Shown here: positions 1 through 12,629 of the stretch, in pieces
Position numbering within the stretch: the stretch's first letter is position 1
Layout of the letters: every line of letters starts with the position of its first letter
Notes under the pieces: model-generated
Databases searched by the model: none
The model's input: the letters and a program-made list of their open reading frames with translations, nothing else
Told to the model about the DNA's origin: nothing
Program-made: the position numbers and the translations under genes
NCBI GenBank assembly: GCA_029204045.2
Contig: CM055071.1
Span: forward strand, 20,973,449-21,037,448
DNA from: Tillandsia leiboldiana
Taxonomy: Eukaryota > Streptophyta > Magnoliopsida > Poales > Bromeliaceae
Reading direction: 5' to 3'
DNA length: 64,000 nucleotides

Positions 1-2401
1 GCCCTAATCGGCTAGGGTCCTCGCTCAATCACTCTCGGATCCTGACCATCCGCATGGACTGCTTCACCGCAGTCTACCGTCAAAAGGGACCCTCAGGGAC
101 ACAACCTCGAGCCCTGTTCCTCAACGGTCCCACCCAGCGCCAACTGAGGAACACTAAACTCAACCCCGAAAAGCTATCCGGCTCCAGGTATCCGCCACCA
201 CAGTGGCCCTGTCGCGGTGATACTGAATACACAAGAATAACCCAATGGTAACTCCACAGCCACTATGGGAGGCACCACTAACACAAAGGTCCATCCCCCA
301 TCTCTGGCAAAGCTGCAATCGGCGCTAGTACCAGTCTCATCATCCATTCGCCATGCTCTCCTGGCACTGCGAAATCCAACAAGCTCCTCACCTCAACAAT
401 AAATGTTGATCTCAGCCAACTCAAATAGCATCCACATTGGCTGGAAATCCACCGCCGCTCCTATGGCTAACACAATGTGACCCAAGAAGGTAAGCTTCTA
501 AAGCTAAAACTTGTATCCCAATAACCTGGCATACAGCTTCATCCACACAGCATACTAACACATCCACCAGTGCTCCTCATGCTCCAAGTCGCTCTGGGAG
601 TAGATCATAATATCCCTGGAGGATCTTATTACCAATGCGATCAAGTACAGCTGGAGCACAATTCCTCAAACCCAAAGAGTGGCAGGGCGTTAATCAATCC
701 AATTGGCCTCACTAAGAGCTCAAGATGCCCTACCGTGTCCTGAACGCCATCAAGGCAAGGTCCTCGGCTGTCTGATTCCAAGTAGGTACCCGCACCAAAC
801 AATAACTGCCGGAGTATGACTCCATCAAAAGGTCCAGAATAATACTCGGACCTGTCTACACACGAACCATAAAAGGGCCCTCACAGTCGTGTATCAACGA
901 TGTGGCATCACCACCGTATATCAACGGCGTGGCACTAGGTCAAACAGACCCCTCGATCCATCAGATCCTGCAACTGCGCCATCAGCTCTCACAGCTCTAC
1001 TGGCAATATCCAATGAGGTGCTGTCGAGGGTGGCGCGGTTCCCCGAACCACGCCAAACTTAAACTCTATCTCCCGAATCGGCGGCATTAACAACAGTGGA
1101 ATCACACCCGGAATCTCGTGGCAACAGAGATATCTTTGGGTCCCGGTGCCGCCGTAAGCACCTCTCACACTGTCGCTATAACCAGTGTGCTCTAACGACC
1201 TCAACAACCAAATCTCCTCTCGTCTGCCCCGCAGAAGGTCAAAGTCCTCCGCAGATAACAAAACCACGCTACCGCTGCGCTACTCTGAAATAGATGCTGA
1301 TGCTGCCGTCGGGGTCCACCCGATCTCTGGCATCTCGAAAATTCGCTATCCAGGTAAAGAGATCAGAAATGCCGCTACCGGTCGGTCTGTCCTCCATCAC
1401 CCGACGCCAAGCGCCGATATCCAGCACTCGCCTCTGGCGGCAGATCCCTATCCAAAGGGACTGCAACGCCACGCTCCACACACAAAGCCTACCCATCGAA
1501 GCGTCAATAATCCAAGACGGAGGGACCAACTACACTGAAAGGTATCCTGGCACAAACCATTCCCCGTCAAACATATCCTATGCGTCTCATCCCTCGAAAC
1601 CTGGAGCGTGCAGTTCAACAACTGCATAAACTCCCTAGCACATGAAGGCTCTCAGATAGTCTCTCCATCACCACAACCCCAATTCTGCCTACAAAGGCTC
1701 CAACTCAAACCTGTGAATCGGGATGGTTCAACTGCCTGGACTGGCTCCATCGATCAATGACGTCCCGAAGCTCAGCTACTATCCACTATCCACCCTGCCT
1801 CGGTGCCTCGGCACTGCTCGTCGGCACGGAGGGGGCTGCTCGCTCCATCGGCGCCACTGGTACAACTGAAGATACCCTGCATAGGAAGAAAGTACTGGAG
1901 GACACTCAAGCGGTACTGCAACTAGCTATGCTCTCTGCTCCAACAAGCGCATCAAACGTTCCATGGCTTCTTCCTGGCATCAGACAGCCTCCGACATCTG
2001 TGCCATCTGGACCCATAACTCCTGGGTCTCGCTCTGCCTCCCGCTGCTCGGTTACTCATCAGATGCGGAATGCGCATTCCTCACTGCACGACGTCTCAAA
2101 AGCATCGTAGGTCCACTGCACAATAACAAACATCAGGACACAACAATCATATGACCCAATCCAGCGAAAGTCTAAGGCATGTTACCAATTCCACAACATT
2201 ATGTTGTCTGCAGCCAACATAATCGCTTAGGAGCATAAACATGCCAATCACTCATCCCGTCTCTTGGGAGAGGTACAAAACTCGATCAGGACTCTCGCTA
2301 AAAGTCACGACTCTCACGTAGTCATCCTAATGTCCATCCACCAGCCTAGGGTTTCTAAGTCCTCGATGACCTACAACCTAGGCTCTGATACCACTCTAAT
2401 C
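1..2401 (-). pseudogene. Decayed internal region of a minus-strand Ty3/gypsy (Tekay-like, family A) element
   Basis: Read on the minus strand, this is the 5' part of a retrotransposon interior, running leftward from the primer-binding site next to the LTR at 2402. Around 989-1130 the translation keeps the protease-RT linker signature (MPPIREIEF, then VxGTAPxSxAP), matching PPEREIEF/PGTAPISKAPY of the better preserved element at 37274. From about 800 down to 1, scattered frames resemble reverse transcriptase: a DILIYS-like stretch followed by SxLEHE, then FLGHIV. Stops and frameshifts interrupt every frame. The distance from primer site to RT linker is only about 1.3 kb, versus about 2.3 kb in element T once its insertion is removed, so gag appears partly deleted. 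The rest of pol and the 3' LTR lie left of the window. No functional product is expected. Confidence 0.75.
2381..2393 (-). other. Primer-binding site, initiator tRNA-Met type
   Basis: On the minus strand the sequence reads TGGTATCAGAGCC, the usual complement of the 3' end of plant initiator tRNA-Met. It lies 8 bases inside the end of the adjacent LTR (2402). This fixes the element as minus-strand, with its 5' LTR to the right. Confidence 0.85.
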
Positions 2402-3053
2402 TGTCACGCCCCGGCGTCGAAACTGCGACCCGGGCTCGCCAACAGATCCGCCGCCCATACGGTGAACCCCGTATAGACGAAGCGCCAAACCTGCAAAAGA
2501 TAGATACTAAACTATCCAGATATCAGAGCTGAAAATAACCTGCTGGAAATAAAATAAATTAATACAAAGTCCTCACCAAAGTACAAGTCACTCAACTCTG
2601 AAAGAAAAGTACAACTCTATACCTCACAACAAGGTCTCTCAACAAGAAACTCTCAAAATGATAAGGGTACATCTACTCTCTGGACGACGACTGGTAGGGA
2701 TCTAGCTCGCGACTCCCTCACCTCGATCTGAAGAAGCAGCAACAGGAGCAGCAGGAACAGGAGTAGAAGTCCCTGTGGGAAAATACACCACGACGGGTGT
2801 GAGAACTACGTCCCAAGTAGTTCTCAGTGGGTGCCGCCAACAAGCCCAACGGTCTGCCCACTAAGTCTACTAGAGGCATAAAGTAACAAATACAGTGCTG
2901 TAAGGAAAGCTGGGGAAAAGTAAACTCTACAGCTACTATGCCTCTATCTAGATGCTCAAGAAGTGGAACAGAAGGAACATGATGCCACAACTAACTCTCA
3001 TCTCTGATCACCCAATCTGAACTGACTGCCTCATCAGGTCCAGTCAAGCCTGC

Positions 3054-3167
3054 GCCAACCTACTGCCGTTACGTCCCGGAGGAGCGGACTTACGTAGGAC
3101 GTCCATGACTGCCAACCTACTGCCGTTACGTCCCGGAGGAGCGGACTTACGTAGGACGTCCATGACT
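3054..3167. repeat. 57-bp direct tandem duplication inside the family A LTR
   Basis: Two adjacent 57-bp units (3054-3110 and 3111-3167) are essentially identical and begin GCCAACCTACTG. The equivalent T LTR position (near 26360-26420) has a single copy. Confidence 0.9.
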
Positions 3168-3667
3168 GCCAACACCAGCACAGCCAGAGGGACAAATGCA
3201 ACGACAAGTCGCGATAGAAAAGCTCAATCTCACGCCGGTACAACAACCCGGTCTCGCCTACTCCGGAGTGGCACTCGAGGGGAGCGACCCGCTCGAGTAA
3301 AAAGTAACCCATCTCAAGTATCTCTGTAAAGTATCTCTGTCAAGCCAAATGTGGCTCATGCAGGCTATGATCCACGATCAAACAGATCGGTAACTCCAAG
3401 CTCAAAGCGCAACTCGGTCGGAAAAAGAACCTCGACTCGAACAGGAATAGCCCAACACACTCCCACAGCTATGTCGGAGAACCCTCAACGACTCAATCTG
3501 ATAAATGCACGACCATGGCTGAGTCGGGAAACCTCCACGACTCGATCTGCCAGAACCCCAAGATCCTCAAGGCTAAGTGGGAGAACCACCTCCACCACTA
3601 AATCAGAGAAACAACCTCTAGATCACACTCTGCCAACTCATGGCACCAAGTCGCATCCACTGCGAGA

Positions 3668-3782
3668 AACTGTCTCAACAGGCCAAACAGGCCAAACGTC
3701 GCATCTACTGCGAACAACTGCCTCAACAGGCCGACATCGCATCCACTGCGAACAGCTGACTCAACAGGCCAAACAGGCCGAA
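3668..3782. repeat. Short imperfect tandem repeats in the family A LTR
   Basis: Units of roughly 45 bases built from CAACAGGCCAAACAGGCC and CGCATCYACTGCGAAC recur two to three times. They sit inside the LTR and no function is evident. Confidence 0.6.
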
Positions 3783-5599
3783 CATCTCAACCACTGACCC
3801 AATGAAGGGTCCGGGAACACCGAAAGACTAGAACCTACAACCCAAATCAAACAAGAACAGGCTCTAGGCATAGCCTCTCGTTGTTCTCGTCCCAAGAAAA
3901 GGCAGACCTTAGAACCCAGACCACTCGAATCATCTCGGTGGTTAATTTATAGGAAAAACTGTGACATTTCTTACTGAAGCCATCTGATCTGTAAGAAATC
4001 CATATTTAATGATTTTTAGTTCTGCTTAGGAAAACAGTTGAAACCAAGTTTTATATCTAAGCCTCGAAGGGCTAATGCCTTCGTCCAATCAAACAGGAAC
4101 AGACTCAGGCGACCCTACGATGCTTGGAAGAAAATATTTGGTGACCAAAAATCATGTGTGTGTCCAAAAAGGTCTGGGTTTAAGGTCCTGCTAACACTGA
4201 TCTACCGCTGCCACTATCACAGCGGCGGACAGATAAAACAAGAAAATATAAAACATCTCGGGACCGCCGTCTACCCAAACGGCTCCCGCTACAGATGAAC
4301 AACCAACTACATCTACCAGACGCCACTCTGCTCCACAAGCACGAGTGTAACATGCATCTCACACTAAAAGATAACACCTGACCACTCGGCCCACTACCCG
4401 GGCGAGGAAGGACACTATGTCCAGGAAAGTAGAAGTGTGGAGTCTTAAGCAGAAATAACCCTAGCCCAAGTGAGGGTTTTCTACTAGTCTGGTTACACAT
4501 GCAACATATGACGGGGTGCCTAGGTCAAGTTCCAAGATAACCATTAATCAACAGCTTGTAGGGAAGGAAAATAAACACATGATCATCTAACAGCATAGGA
4601 ACATTCAATTCCTATAATCTAGCATGCTATATAGAACACATCTATAACATGCAAGTCCCTACACAGATAGAATTAATGCACAGTCCATAGGTCATGAAGA
4701 CAAGGCCCACCCACCTGAAAATGCTAACAGTCCGGAGTCGCACAGCTGAGACAGTCCAAAACAGATATTCTCTTGCACACCCACCAATCCAACGATACAG
4801 GAACATGATCAATACCTCCTGGGTACAAAAACACAACCCAAAGATACACTTAATTCCATAAATCCAAGCATCACAATCTGCTGGGAACAGTCCCCTAATG
4901 CGAATTTTCACCTGTTAAAACGAACTCCAAAAATTCCAATAAAAATACTGCTGCGATCCTCGCGTCGATACCTTCGAAACGGGTACCTGCACGCCCAATT
5001 TGGAGCCCCGTAGGCCAAGTTACAAATTCCACAATACAGGTGCGCAACACTCACAACCACACAACTGTAAACTCAAACACAGATAAAAGGGGAATAGTAT
5101 ACCTTCGGGCAAACCTCAGAAAAATCCCGGAAAATACAATGATAATCCTTGCGACGAGTAGATCCAAAAAGTGTATAGGCTCGTCTCAATCCGACACTCG
5201 GGTGCGGAGATAAAATTCCGGCAAGGGGCCGCTGTCCAAAAACTCCACCAGAAATAGCGGCTTAGAAATGCCTCGAAAACCGTGTCATAAACTCTGAATC
5301 CAGCAAGATGATCAACACAAAAGTCGAAGACGTACCTCTCGTGATTCCAACGCCGCAGAAATCGTCCAAAAATACTGACAGAGTAGCTCTGTAGACCTCT
5401 CAGATCAAACTGCGACGATAACGGGCCTCCGATGAAAAATCGCCACACTGCGCTCCGATGCCGAAGTCGTCGACGCCGCGGCTTCCAAAAAATCCGGGCC
5501 TCTGCCAGAAGATGCGCAAGATGAAGATCTCCAACTTTGCTAAAGGGGCCATGGGCAGGGGAGCTCGGGAAAGGGGGCAAAACTCCCCCACAAGACAGC

Positions 5600-5607
5600 T
5601 ATTTATA
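5600..5607 (-). promoter_or_regulatory. TATA box of the family A LTR
   Basis: The minus strand reads TATAAATA within GGGCCTATAAATAG. The same context occurs at the equivalent position in both T LTRs (24753 and 41635), so this is the likely core promoter of the element. Confidence 0.65.
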
Positions 5608-5679
5608 GGCCCAGCCCGGAAAAATCCGAATTTTGGACTTTTGGCCCAAAGTTTCGGGCGCTTGGCATTCCGGGCTGCT

Positions 5680-5705
5680 ACAGTAACGGGCCGGGCCGTT
5701 ACTGT
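5680..5705. promoter_or_regulatory. Inverted repeat upstream of the LTR TATA box (variant sequence)
   Basis: Arms ACAGTAACGG and CCGTTACTGT flank a GC centre. The T LTRs and the solo LTR at 8271-22952 have a palindrome at the same place with different arms (ACAGTGTTGG / CCAACACTGT). Symmetry is kept although the bases differ. Confidence 0.7.
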
Positions 5706-6584
5706 TCACGCCCGAAATCCCCAAGGCCCGCCACGCGTCCCATTCCTGCTCCCCGCACCCGGCGCACGCACCGCGACGAACACGGGACGCCACGTGTCGC
5801 GACCAGAGGTCGTGCACCGGTGCGCCCGACCAACCACGGGGCGCCACGTGGCGCCCCCACGACGCCTCCGACCGCGCCCACGCCGCGCCCACGTGCGCCC
5901 ACGTGCGCGGCCGCGCCGCCCGCGGCCCCCGTGCCGGGCACGCATCCCGAGGCAGACCCTGCCGCTGCGTGGACCGCGCGCACCAGGACCCGCCAACAAC
6001 CAGCCGCCACGTGTCGCCACCTGGTCCACCGTGCACCCGCGCCTCTTCCGTGGACCGCGCCCACTGCGCCGGCCAACCTGAAGGCGCCACGCGTCCTCCG
6101 CCCGGGTGCACGCCTCCGCGGTGGACCGCGCGCCTCCGCCGCCGCCAGCCGCCGCGCTCCGCCGCCCCGCCGCCGCCGCCGGCGCCCCATCCGGCGGCCG
6201 GAACAGTACCAAATACCTCGAAATCCGTGCCGGGTCATCCGGGCTCCGATAAATACAAGTAAATAGTCCATCTTGACCGTTTTCGCGCGCTGAATCCAAA
6301 TCCGAAGTCCGATTTGCCAAATTCCTCTTCTAAAATTTGCCGAAAATTCCCGGAGAAGTGTTCTTTACTCAAATTTCGCGCTGAGTCCAATTTTAATAAC
6401 CATTTCGCGCGAAACCACTTCTAAACATCCGACGGGGTCCTCCGATCACTCACGTGATCCATTATACACCCGAAGTCCATCACTTGAGTCCAAATGGGTG
6501 CAGAAACACCGCCGACATGCCACATAGGCCTCCAGAAGCTGCTAATCGCACTGTAGAAGCCCTGCAGAGATCTGGGTCACCACA

Positions 6585-6920
6585 GGGAAAGTGCCCGCGC
6601 GGGGGCTGCCGCTTGCGTCGCGCGCTGGCACGGGGAAAGTGCCCGTGCGCGGGGCTGCCGCGCGTCCGCGAGGGGAGATTGCCCGCGCGGGGCTGCTGAG
6701 CTGCGCCGCGCCGCATGCGCGCCAACGCGGGGGTGGTGCCGCGCGGGGCCGCTGCCGCGCGCACGCACCGCACGGAGAAGGTGCCCCCGCGGGGCTGCGA
6801 CTGCGCCGCGCCGCTCATAGCCGCGCGGGGGCAGGACCCGCGCGGGGCTGCCACGCCGCTTGTTCGCCCGCGCGGGGCTGCCAAGCCGCGCCGCTTTTGC
6901 GCCGCACCTTGCGGTATGCT
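6585..6920 (+). repeat. GC-rich degenerate repeat block of the family B LTR
   Basis: This stretch consists of repeated GCGCGGGGCTGCC-like units with very high CpG density. Equivalent blocks are at 44260-44720 (minus copy) and 48460-48960. Open frames on both strands are Ala/Arg/Pro/Gly-rich and follow from composition. I see no gene. Confidence 0.7.
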
Positions 6921-8265
6921 GCTGCCGCTGCCGCTCGGTTTCCGTTTTCGTCTTTATGTTTTTCGGGTCACGGATTCTACCTGGGTGATTAGGATTTTAC
7001 ATTACATTATTCGTTGTGCTGTCGGGCTATCGTCAGACAGCGGTCGGATCCACTGTTTTCGCAGGCAAAGCTTACGTCTTACTGTTGTGATTTTCTTGGG
7101 GACTCTTTCTTAGGTTCGGAAGTTGTGCGAGGACGTAGGGCGGTTGCTGGCGGTTCGGTCGATGCGTTTCGAGATGGGTATCCTTATCCAAAAGGGAGGG
7201 TCATCGGATGAATCATTCCGAGCTTTCCCTTTCTCCGTTATAAACGTTTTGGTTCATATATACATTACTTATGGGTACGGTAGTTTCGATCAGTATAATA
7301 ATATGAGTTGGTGACTAACCCCATGATATTCACTTTATCTTTTTGGAGTGACTGATGTCGCAGGAGTCTTTGATCTATGTTTTATTATTATGCTCATGGC
7401 GCTTGCACACACACCAGCGGTTTGGCCACCGTGTCGGTGTACTTTTCCGGAGAAGTGGTCTGATGACCCGTGAACCCCACAAGGTGACGTTAGTGGGGGC
7501 CCCTTGCAGCTATTTGCGGTGCTGCACTCGTGCAGTGGGGGGTTAACATGCACCAAGGTGAGAGCGGGACGGTGTTTCTTTTGCCTGAGGTCCCCGGACC
7601 ATCACGGCAGGTGCTTAGATCAGTTTCTCAGGGAGGGGTACGATCGATCACAGGATGGGATGGTGGATGCTCTGGTCCTACGGTTTGATTTATTATATGT
7701 ACCCTTTTGCATCGTACTTGTAGTTGCATTATTCTTTTACTCTTCTAGTCACTGACTTCCCACACTGTGACAAGTTCGATCCGGGGTGGGATCTGGGACG
7801 ACGGTGAGGCTACGACTAGAGGGATTTAGCCTTTTCTCGCTGGTGACGTATCTTCCTCTTACTTAGTTGATTATTTCGGTTGGTTAGACTCTATGCATGT
7901 GATTTTATTTATCGTGGATATTGTGGATGTTGAGATGGACTTATGACTCTATGTTTTGACCAGTTTTCTTTGTGATTCCAGTTATGCGTTTTGGACAGCC
8001 GTTTTTAAATAAAGGAAAGAAAAGAGATTGCAAAAACGTTTTAAAAACCCGGTGTCGTGTGGACACCGTTTTCCAAACCCGTGGATTTATCCTTTCCAAC
8101 TTACATTGCTGTCTGGTCAACGTGTTTATTTAAGGGTTCTCTTTTATTCTTCGTCCTTGGCTTGCGTGGTTAAAGTACAGTTGTGATTTTGTACGCCGTG
8201 CATACGTTAGGGGGATCTGGTCAGCAAAATCGAGAACGCTAGCGTATATGGCGGGTCTCTATACG

Positions 8266-8270
8266 TGACC
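8266..8270. repeat. Left target-site duplication (TGACC) of the family A solo LTR
   Basis: TGACC here and at 22953-22957 exactly flanks the solo LTR, as expected for a Ty3/gypsy integration. Confidence 0.85.
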
Positions 8271-9413
8271 TGTCACGCCCCGGGGTCGAAACTGCGACCC
8301 GGGCCCGCCAAACAGATCCGCCACCTATGCCAACCTGCATAGGCGAAGCGTCCTACCTGCAAGAAAAGTACTATAACTAAACAGATATCAGAGCTATAAA
8401 TGAAAATCTGCTGTAACTAAAATCAATCACTGTACAACTGGAAATAAACAACACTGTCTGCCTCCCCAAAATAATAATAATACAATATCCTCGAGTACAA
8501 GCTCTAAACCCAACCGGGAGGTAACTCCAATATATATACAACAGTGTACAGTCTCTCAATACAAAATATCCTCACAACAATAGTCTCTCAAAAGAGGAAA
8601 AAGAAACAGCTAATCTACTGATGATCTCCTCTGAAGGGTACCGCTACTCTCCAACGCCGGGTAGGGATCTAGCTCGCGACTCCCTCGCCACGATCAACAA
8701 CCACAGAGTCGGCAACACCCGCTAAGACTCTGCAAAACAAAGGAGAGGAGAGAAAAAGAGGGGGGAAACCCCCAAAGGGTGTGAGAACTACACCAAAAAG
8801 GGAGTTCTCAGTGGGTACCACCGCCAGACCCGACGGTCTGCCCACCAAGTCCTCAAGAGACAAAAACTGACCCAAGTCACGAGACTGAAATGAGTAAGCT
8901 GAAGACTCTCACAGCTACCCTGCCCCTAACTAAAGGCTAAAAGGGGAGAACCAAACAGTGGTATTTAACCACTAGCACATGAAGTGCACCATCGACCCAA
9001 TCGAGCTGACTGCCACATCTGGTCCAGTCAAACCTGCATCCACCTACAACCACCTCCCGATGACGGGCAGGAATTACGTAGGGCGTCCAAACGGACTAGC
9101 TCGCTATCGAGTAGAGGATCATGCAGGCTATGGTCAAAAACCACGCTCTCTCTCAGAACGGATAGAATCATGATGCTCAACCTCTCACACAGCGGTCAAA
9201 GTACTCGCAACAACACAGGACCACCGTCAACCAGACGGCTCTCAACAATACTAACACTGATCTAAACTCAACTACCAGTCTACACTCGGCCCCCAGGCAC
9301 GAGTGTAACAATAAAAGTATTTGACCGAAATAAACTCAATCGAATGAACCGGTATAAAACCCGGTGCTACCTGCTCTATCAATCTCTCGAACTCAGTATC
9401 TCCACTGTCCAAA

Positions 9414-9497
9414 TGACCGGAACCCAACACGGTCTGACCGGCACCCGACACGGTCTGACCGGAACCCAACACGGTCTGACCGGAACCCAACACGGTC
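9414..9497. repeat. Four 21-bp tandem repeats in the family A LTR
   Basis: Four adjacent units of the form TGACCGGAACCCAACACGGTC (written here as one 21-bp period) lie at 9414, 9435, 9456 and 9477; only the second unit carries substitutions. Such arrays arise by replication slippage. Confidence 0.9.
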
Positions 9498-10279
9498 TGA
9501 AGCCTACTCCGGAGCGGCACTCGAGGGGAGCTACCCACACGAGTAAAGCATCTCTGTCATCAACATCAACAGTATCTCGAAATAGCAGGACTTGATAATC
9601 AATCAGATCAAAGTGGGAAAACTCAACCACCAAGGAAAGACCCGACCTCAATCGGATGCAACTGAACGATAAGTGGGAAACTCCATCCACTAAGTAAAAC
9701 TGGTACCCAATCAGGTGCATAGAGAAACATCCGGTCAACCGCCCAATATCCGCGGTTGCCGCAAAGCCCCACAACTAAACCAACCTGTCCCAGACACGAA
9801 GTCCTGACTACCCTATCCAGACCCCCTGCTCGAACCCGAGCAACACTGACCACCTGACTAACAAGAAGGAGAAAGGAAAAGCATGGTTTCTCCTAAGTCA
9901 AGTTCCAATAAGTAGTGCAGCAGTAAAAGATGGCCTAACTACATGACCATACAAGCATGCAATTGTCCTCACGGAAATAAAAGGGGGTAAAGCATAATAA
10001 TAGTTCCTTTAGGAATAAACAACATGCCGGAATCCCAAAACTAGACCTGTCCACAATTCAGGGTTCATCGATAGAATGATCATAATAACTCCTCAGAGTA
10101 CAAATCCGCACATAGCTACGAAATCCTGTCCCAAAGCATAATCCAACCACAAGAAAGGCTATGTGCTAACATGGCATGTTACATAATCTCATAGGGTAAC
10201 ATTATCCTAGGTAAGCTTACACTAGTCATCACATAGATGTCCAAGTCATGCAAGTCCTCAGTATATCTCATAAATACTA

Positions 10280-10307
10280 CTAGTGAAGGCCCGCGCTGCG
10301 CCGCGGG
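10280..10307 (-). other. Helitron 3' terminus: hairpin plus CTAG
   Basis: On the plus strand CTAG is at 10280-10283, and the arms CCCGCG and CGCGGG are at 10290-10295 and 10302-10307 with a 6-base loop. A short GC-rich stem about 10 bases before CTRR is the Helitron 3' signature. Confidence 0.8.
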
Positions 10308-11690
10308 TCTAATTTGTTCAACAAATATTATTTTTCATGTTATACGCTGTATTACATGTAATGGAAAATAATGTAGACATGCTATAGGAAACCAAAAAAG
10401 AACTTTGAAAAACAATTTGAGAAAATGAATTTTAATTGACCATAAAGGAGAGTGACCAATTTTTGAAATACCATTTTGAAAGTTATCACTAACCATTTTT
10501 TTTACTCCAAAGAACATCAGCAGTTGTCGGCAGGCAACACCCAAAATAGGAAACAAAAATATCAGTCACATAATACAAAAGGTAACAAATTGTTGGCAGG
10601 ATTGTATTCGATAAATTCATTCAATGTTTCAATTCATGCGCAATATGTTGAATGTATAGACTTAAAACTGGTATTCTCTACACTTATGCACTCATAGTTC
10701 TCTTCAAGCAGGTACAAATCGGTAGTAAGTTCTACCGTTTATCAGTGTGAGTTTGATTTGTCCAAAATGGTAATACACATATGCAGGAAAGTTAATTTCA
10801 ATTAGCAATTCTCCATATACAAATTATTTTATCAACAATTAATAGGCTCAGATACATTTTACCCAAATGTGCAATAAAGAATACAAATTGCGTTAGTAGT
10901 TGGAAGCAGCAGTAGTTACAGTAGCCGTTTTCTTTTTGTCTTCCTCGTCCTTGTATTCTGTTACCAGCAGCAGGTAGAGAAGCACCCTGTAAAGTAAGTT
11001 CAAATTGATTTCAGTCATTTTATCTAAAGTAATTTTGCAAATATAAGGGTCCAATTTCAACATATTTGGAGATAACAGTTTGTTGTTTAGCAGGTGATGC
11101 ACTCAAAAGAATATGAAGTTTAGTAGGTTATTAAACATTGCTTAGTTTCTTCTTTAACAGGTGATGCACAAAGAGGAGCAGTCCTGTTTTTTTGTTTCGG
11201 GGTAGTTGTTGAAGTAGTCTACTTTATATGCAATAGAACATCAAGAAAATTTTATTAGGATATACTAAAAGGAACCTACATCAGTTCGAAATCTGATTAA
11301 AACACCAAATAACTTGTAAGGTGCAGAGAAAACTGGGCACATAAAACAATAGTAGAGGAAACTATACATGAGGAAATAATTCTATTAAACATTACAATGT
11401 AAATTTCGAATCCTTTTTTGGAGGGCATCAAATCTTAGGATGCCCGGCGCCCTATTTATCCAACATCACATTACACATAGTCCTCATTTGAGAATCAAAG
11501 CCAATACTCAATAGTGTTATTTGCACCCAGTTTCATGTTAGTATTCCCAAGTACACTGTACATCATATTCAAATTCTATCCTTCTTTCTAAAATATGGAA
11601 CACTATTAAAATGTGAAAAGTGAAAAGTGGAAAACAGCAGCATGAGTTGATAATAATAATAATAATAATAAGGAAACTTGAACTCAAGGA
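10308..11690 (-). other. AT-rich Helitron interior, no recognised gene
   Basis: This is intron-like AT-rich sequence. One possible exon begins at 10986 after an acceptor TTACAG on the minus strand. It is open for about 30 codons and Lys/Thr-rich at the end (KDEEDKKKTATVTT), but I recognise no family and it is not in phase with the kinase exon upstream. A trinucleotide ATA repeat lies at about 11650-11672. Confidence 0.4.
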
Positions 11691-11697
11691 ATCTTAC

Positions 11698-11847
11698 CAT
11701 TTACATCGAAGAAAATCTGTTGATTGTGTGTGTGCTGCCACCAAAGGAGCAAACCGACACCAACAATGAGCAAAGCAATACGACCGACACTTGCACTAAA
11801 TGCGATAGCTATGCGGTGGTTTCTTGCCACTTCAGATTGTGGTTGAG
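11698..11847 (-). pseudogene. NIK-like LRR receptor kinase fragment: transmembrane exon
   Basis: On the minus strand a 150-bp exon lies between an acceptor (TTTCTCAG) and a donor (GTAAGA). It encodes a juxtamembrane segment SEVARNHRIAIAF, a transmembrane stretch ending LLIVGVGLLLWW, and then NQQIFFDVN. This order, including the conserved (N)QQIFFDVN after the membrane helix, is that of the NSP-interacting kinase group of LRR receptor kinases, single-pass plasma-membrane kinases. Its phase is compatible with the exon at 11988-12085. The kinase-domain exons that should follow are absent, so only the ectodomain end and membrane anchor were captured. As part of a Helitron it is a captured fragment, not a working gene. 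Confidence 0.75.
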
Positions 11848-11987
11848 CTGAGAAACCCAATATGCCTATTTAATTAGAACAATCATGGAGTGTAATTACC
11901 AATATGTATGCAAATAAAAGGAAGAAAAAAAAAAAAACTTCATGTTGATTAAATGGAAGCATCTCTTGATTGAATAATTTCACATAC

Positions 11988-12085
11988 CCTTTAAATCATC
12001 TGGTGGATATGAAATTGGGTCTAGAGACATGAAAGAATAGTTATTTCTAGATTTTGAACCACATATCAAAGGATTTCCAATTACG
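11988..12085 (-). pseudogene. NIK-like LRR receptor kinase fragment: post-LRR exon
   Basis: This is a 98-bp minus-strand exon between acceptor TTTACAG and donor GTATGTG. It encodes VIGNPLICGS followed by a Ser/Pro-rich linker (SYPPDD). The GNPLICG motif caps the last leucine-rich repeat in NIK/SERK-type receptor kinases. The exon joins in phase with the LRR exon at 12194-12253 (the split codon gives Asn) and with the transmembrane exon at 11698-11847, so three consecutive exons of one source gene are kept in order. Confidence 0.75.
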
Positions 12086-12193
12086 CTGTAAAAACCAAAA
12101 AAAATAACAATAATATACTATATAATTTGCTGGTTTAACTATAACCAATCAGAAGCAAAGAAGTTAAATGGCAGGAAAACATGAATAACTTAC

Positions 12194-12253
12194 TTAAAAG
12201 TCCTAGCAGTTATCTTTCATAGAGAACCACTTCAATTGTTGTATGACAGATCG
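12194..12253 (-). pseudogene. NIK-like LRR receptor kinase fragment: last LRR exon, with two stops
   Basis: This 60-bp minus-strand exon encodes DLSYNN, then after two in-frame stop codons ITARTF, followed by a GTAAGT donor. DLSYNNLSG...P is the usual end of the LRR array in these receptors. The two stops show decay after capture or capture from a pseudogene. Confidence 0.7.
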
Positions 12254-12629
12254 CTGCCACATATGTAAATTCCAGCACATAATAAAAAATGAATTGGGTG
12301 TTCCATTAATAGAATTGTTGATCAGAAAGAGGAATATGTAAAGCAAGAACATACAGGAGAGTAAATCAGTCTAAAATTATAATTTGAAATTTTCTTTATT
12401 ACATGATATCTAAAGAGTACTGTTTTTACTTACACTTATGTAATTGATTTGACTTTCATTTTCGTAAAAAAATGAAGTCAAATTTGCACTCATAGATACC
12501 TCCTACCCAATTTTCTTACTTAGTTCTTTAATCAACTTGTCCTTCTCCTAAAATTAACCAGGAAAATAGAAAAGAACTTTCAGTAGAGTATAAATAAGAA
12601 TACTTGTAAACCACCTGATAATCTCATAC

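Larger units (their letters stand above)
2402..6584 (-). mobile_element. 5' LTR of the minus-strand family A gypsy element
   Basis: The LTR runs from TGTCACGCCCC at 2402 (its 3' terminus, plus-strand view) to ...CACCACA at 6584 (its 5' terminus), about 4.18 kb, with TG...CA ends. The terminal part matches the reverse complement of the T LTR ends (27000-27080 and 46510-46603). Going upstream in element orientation there are a TATA box near 5600, an inverted repeat near 5680 and several CACGTG motifs between about 5790 and 6020. A 57-bp tandem duplication lies at 3054-3167. Family B LTR sequence follows directly at 6585, so this element inserted into a family B LTR. The matching target duplication would be left of the window. 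Many short ORFs in its GC-rich half (5450-6270, 6450-6584) are composition artefacts. Confidence 0.85.

Noticed and set aside
5458..6320. Overlapping long ORFs (up to 207 codons) on both strands
   Set aside because: Arg/Pro/Ala-rich frames in a GC-rich LTR promoter region, on several frames at once, not conserved as one frame in other LTR copies. Composition explains them.
9414..9497. Short regular repeats considered as a CRISPR array
   Set aside because: Head-to-tail 21-bp tandem repeats without spacers, in plant retrotransposon DNA.
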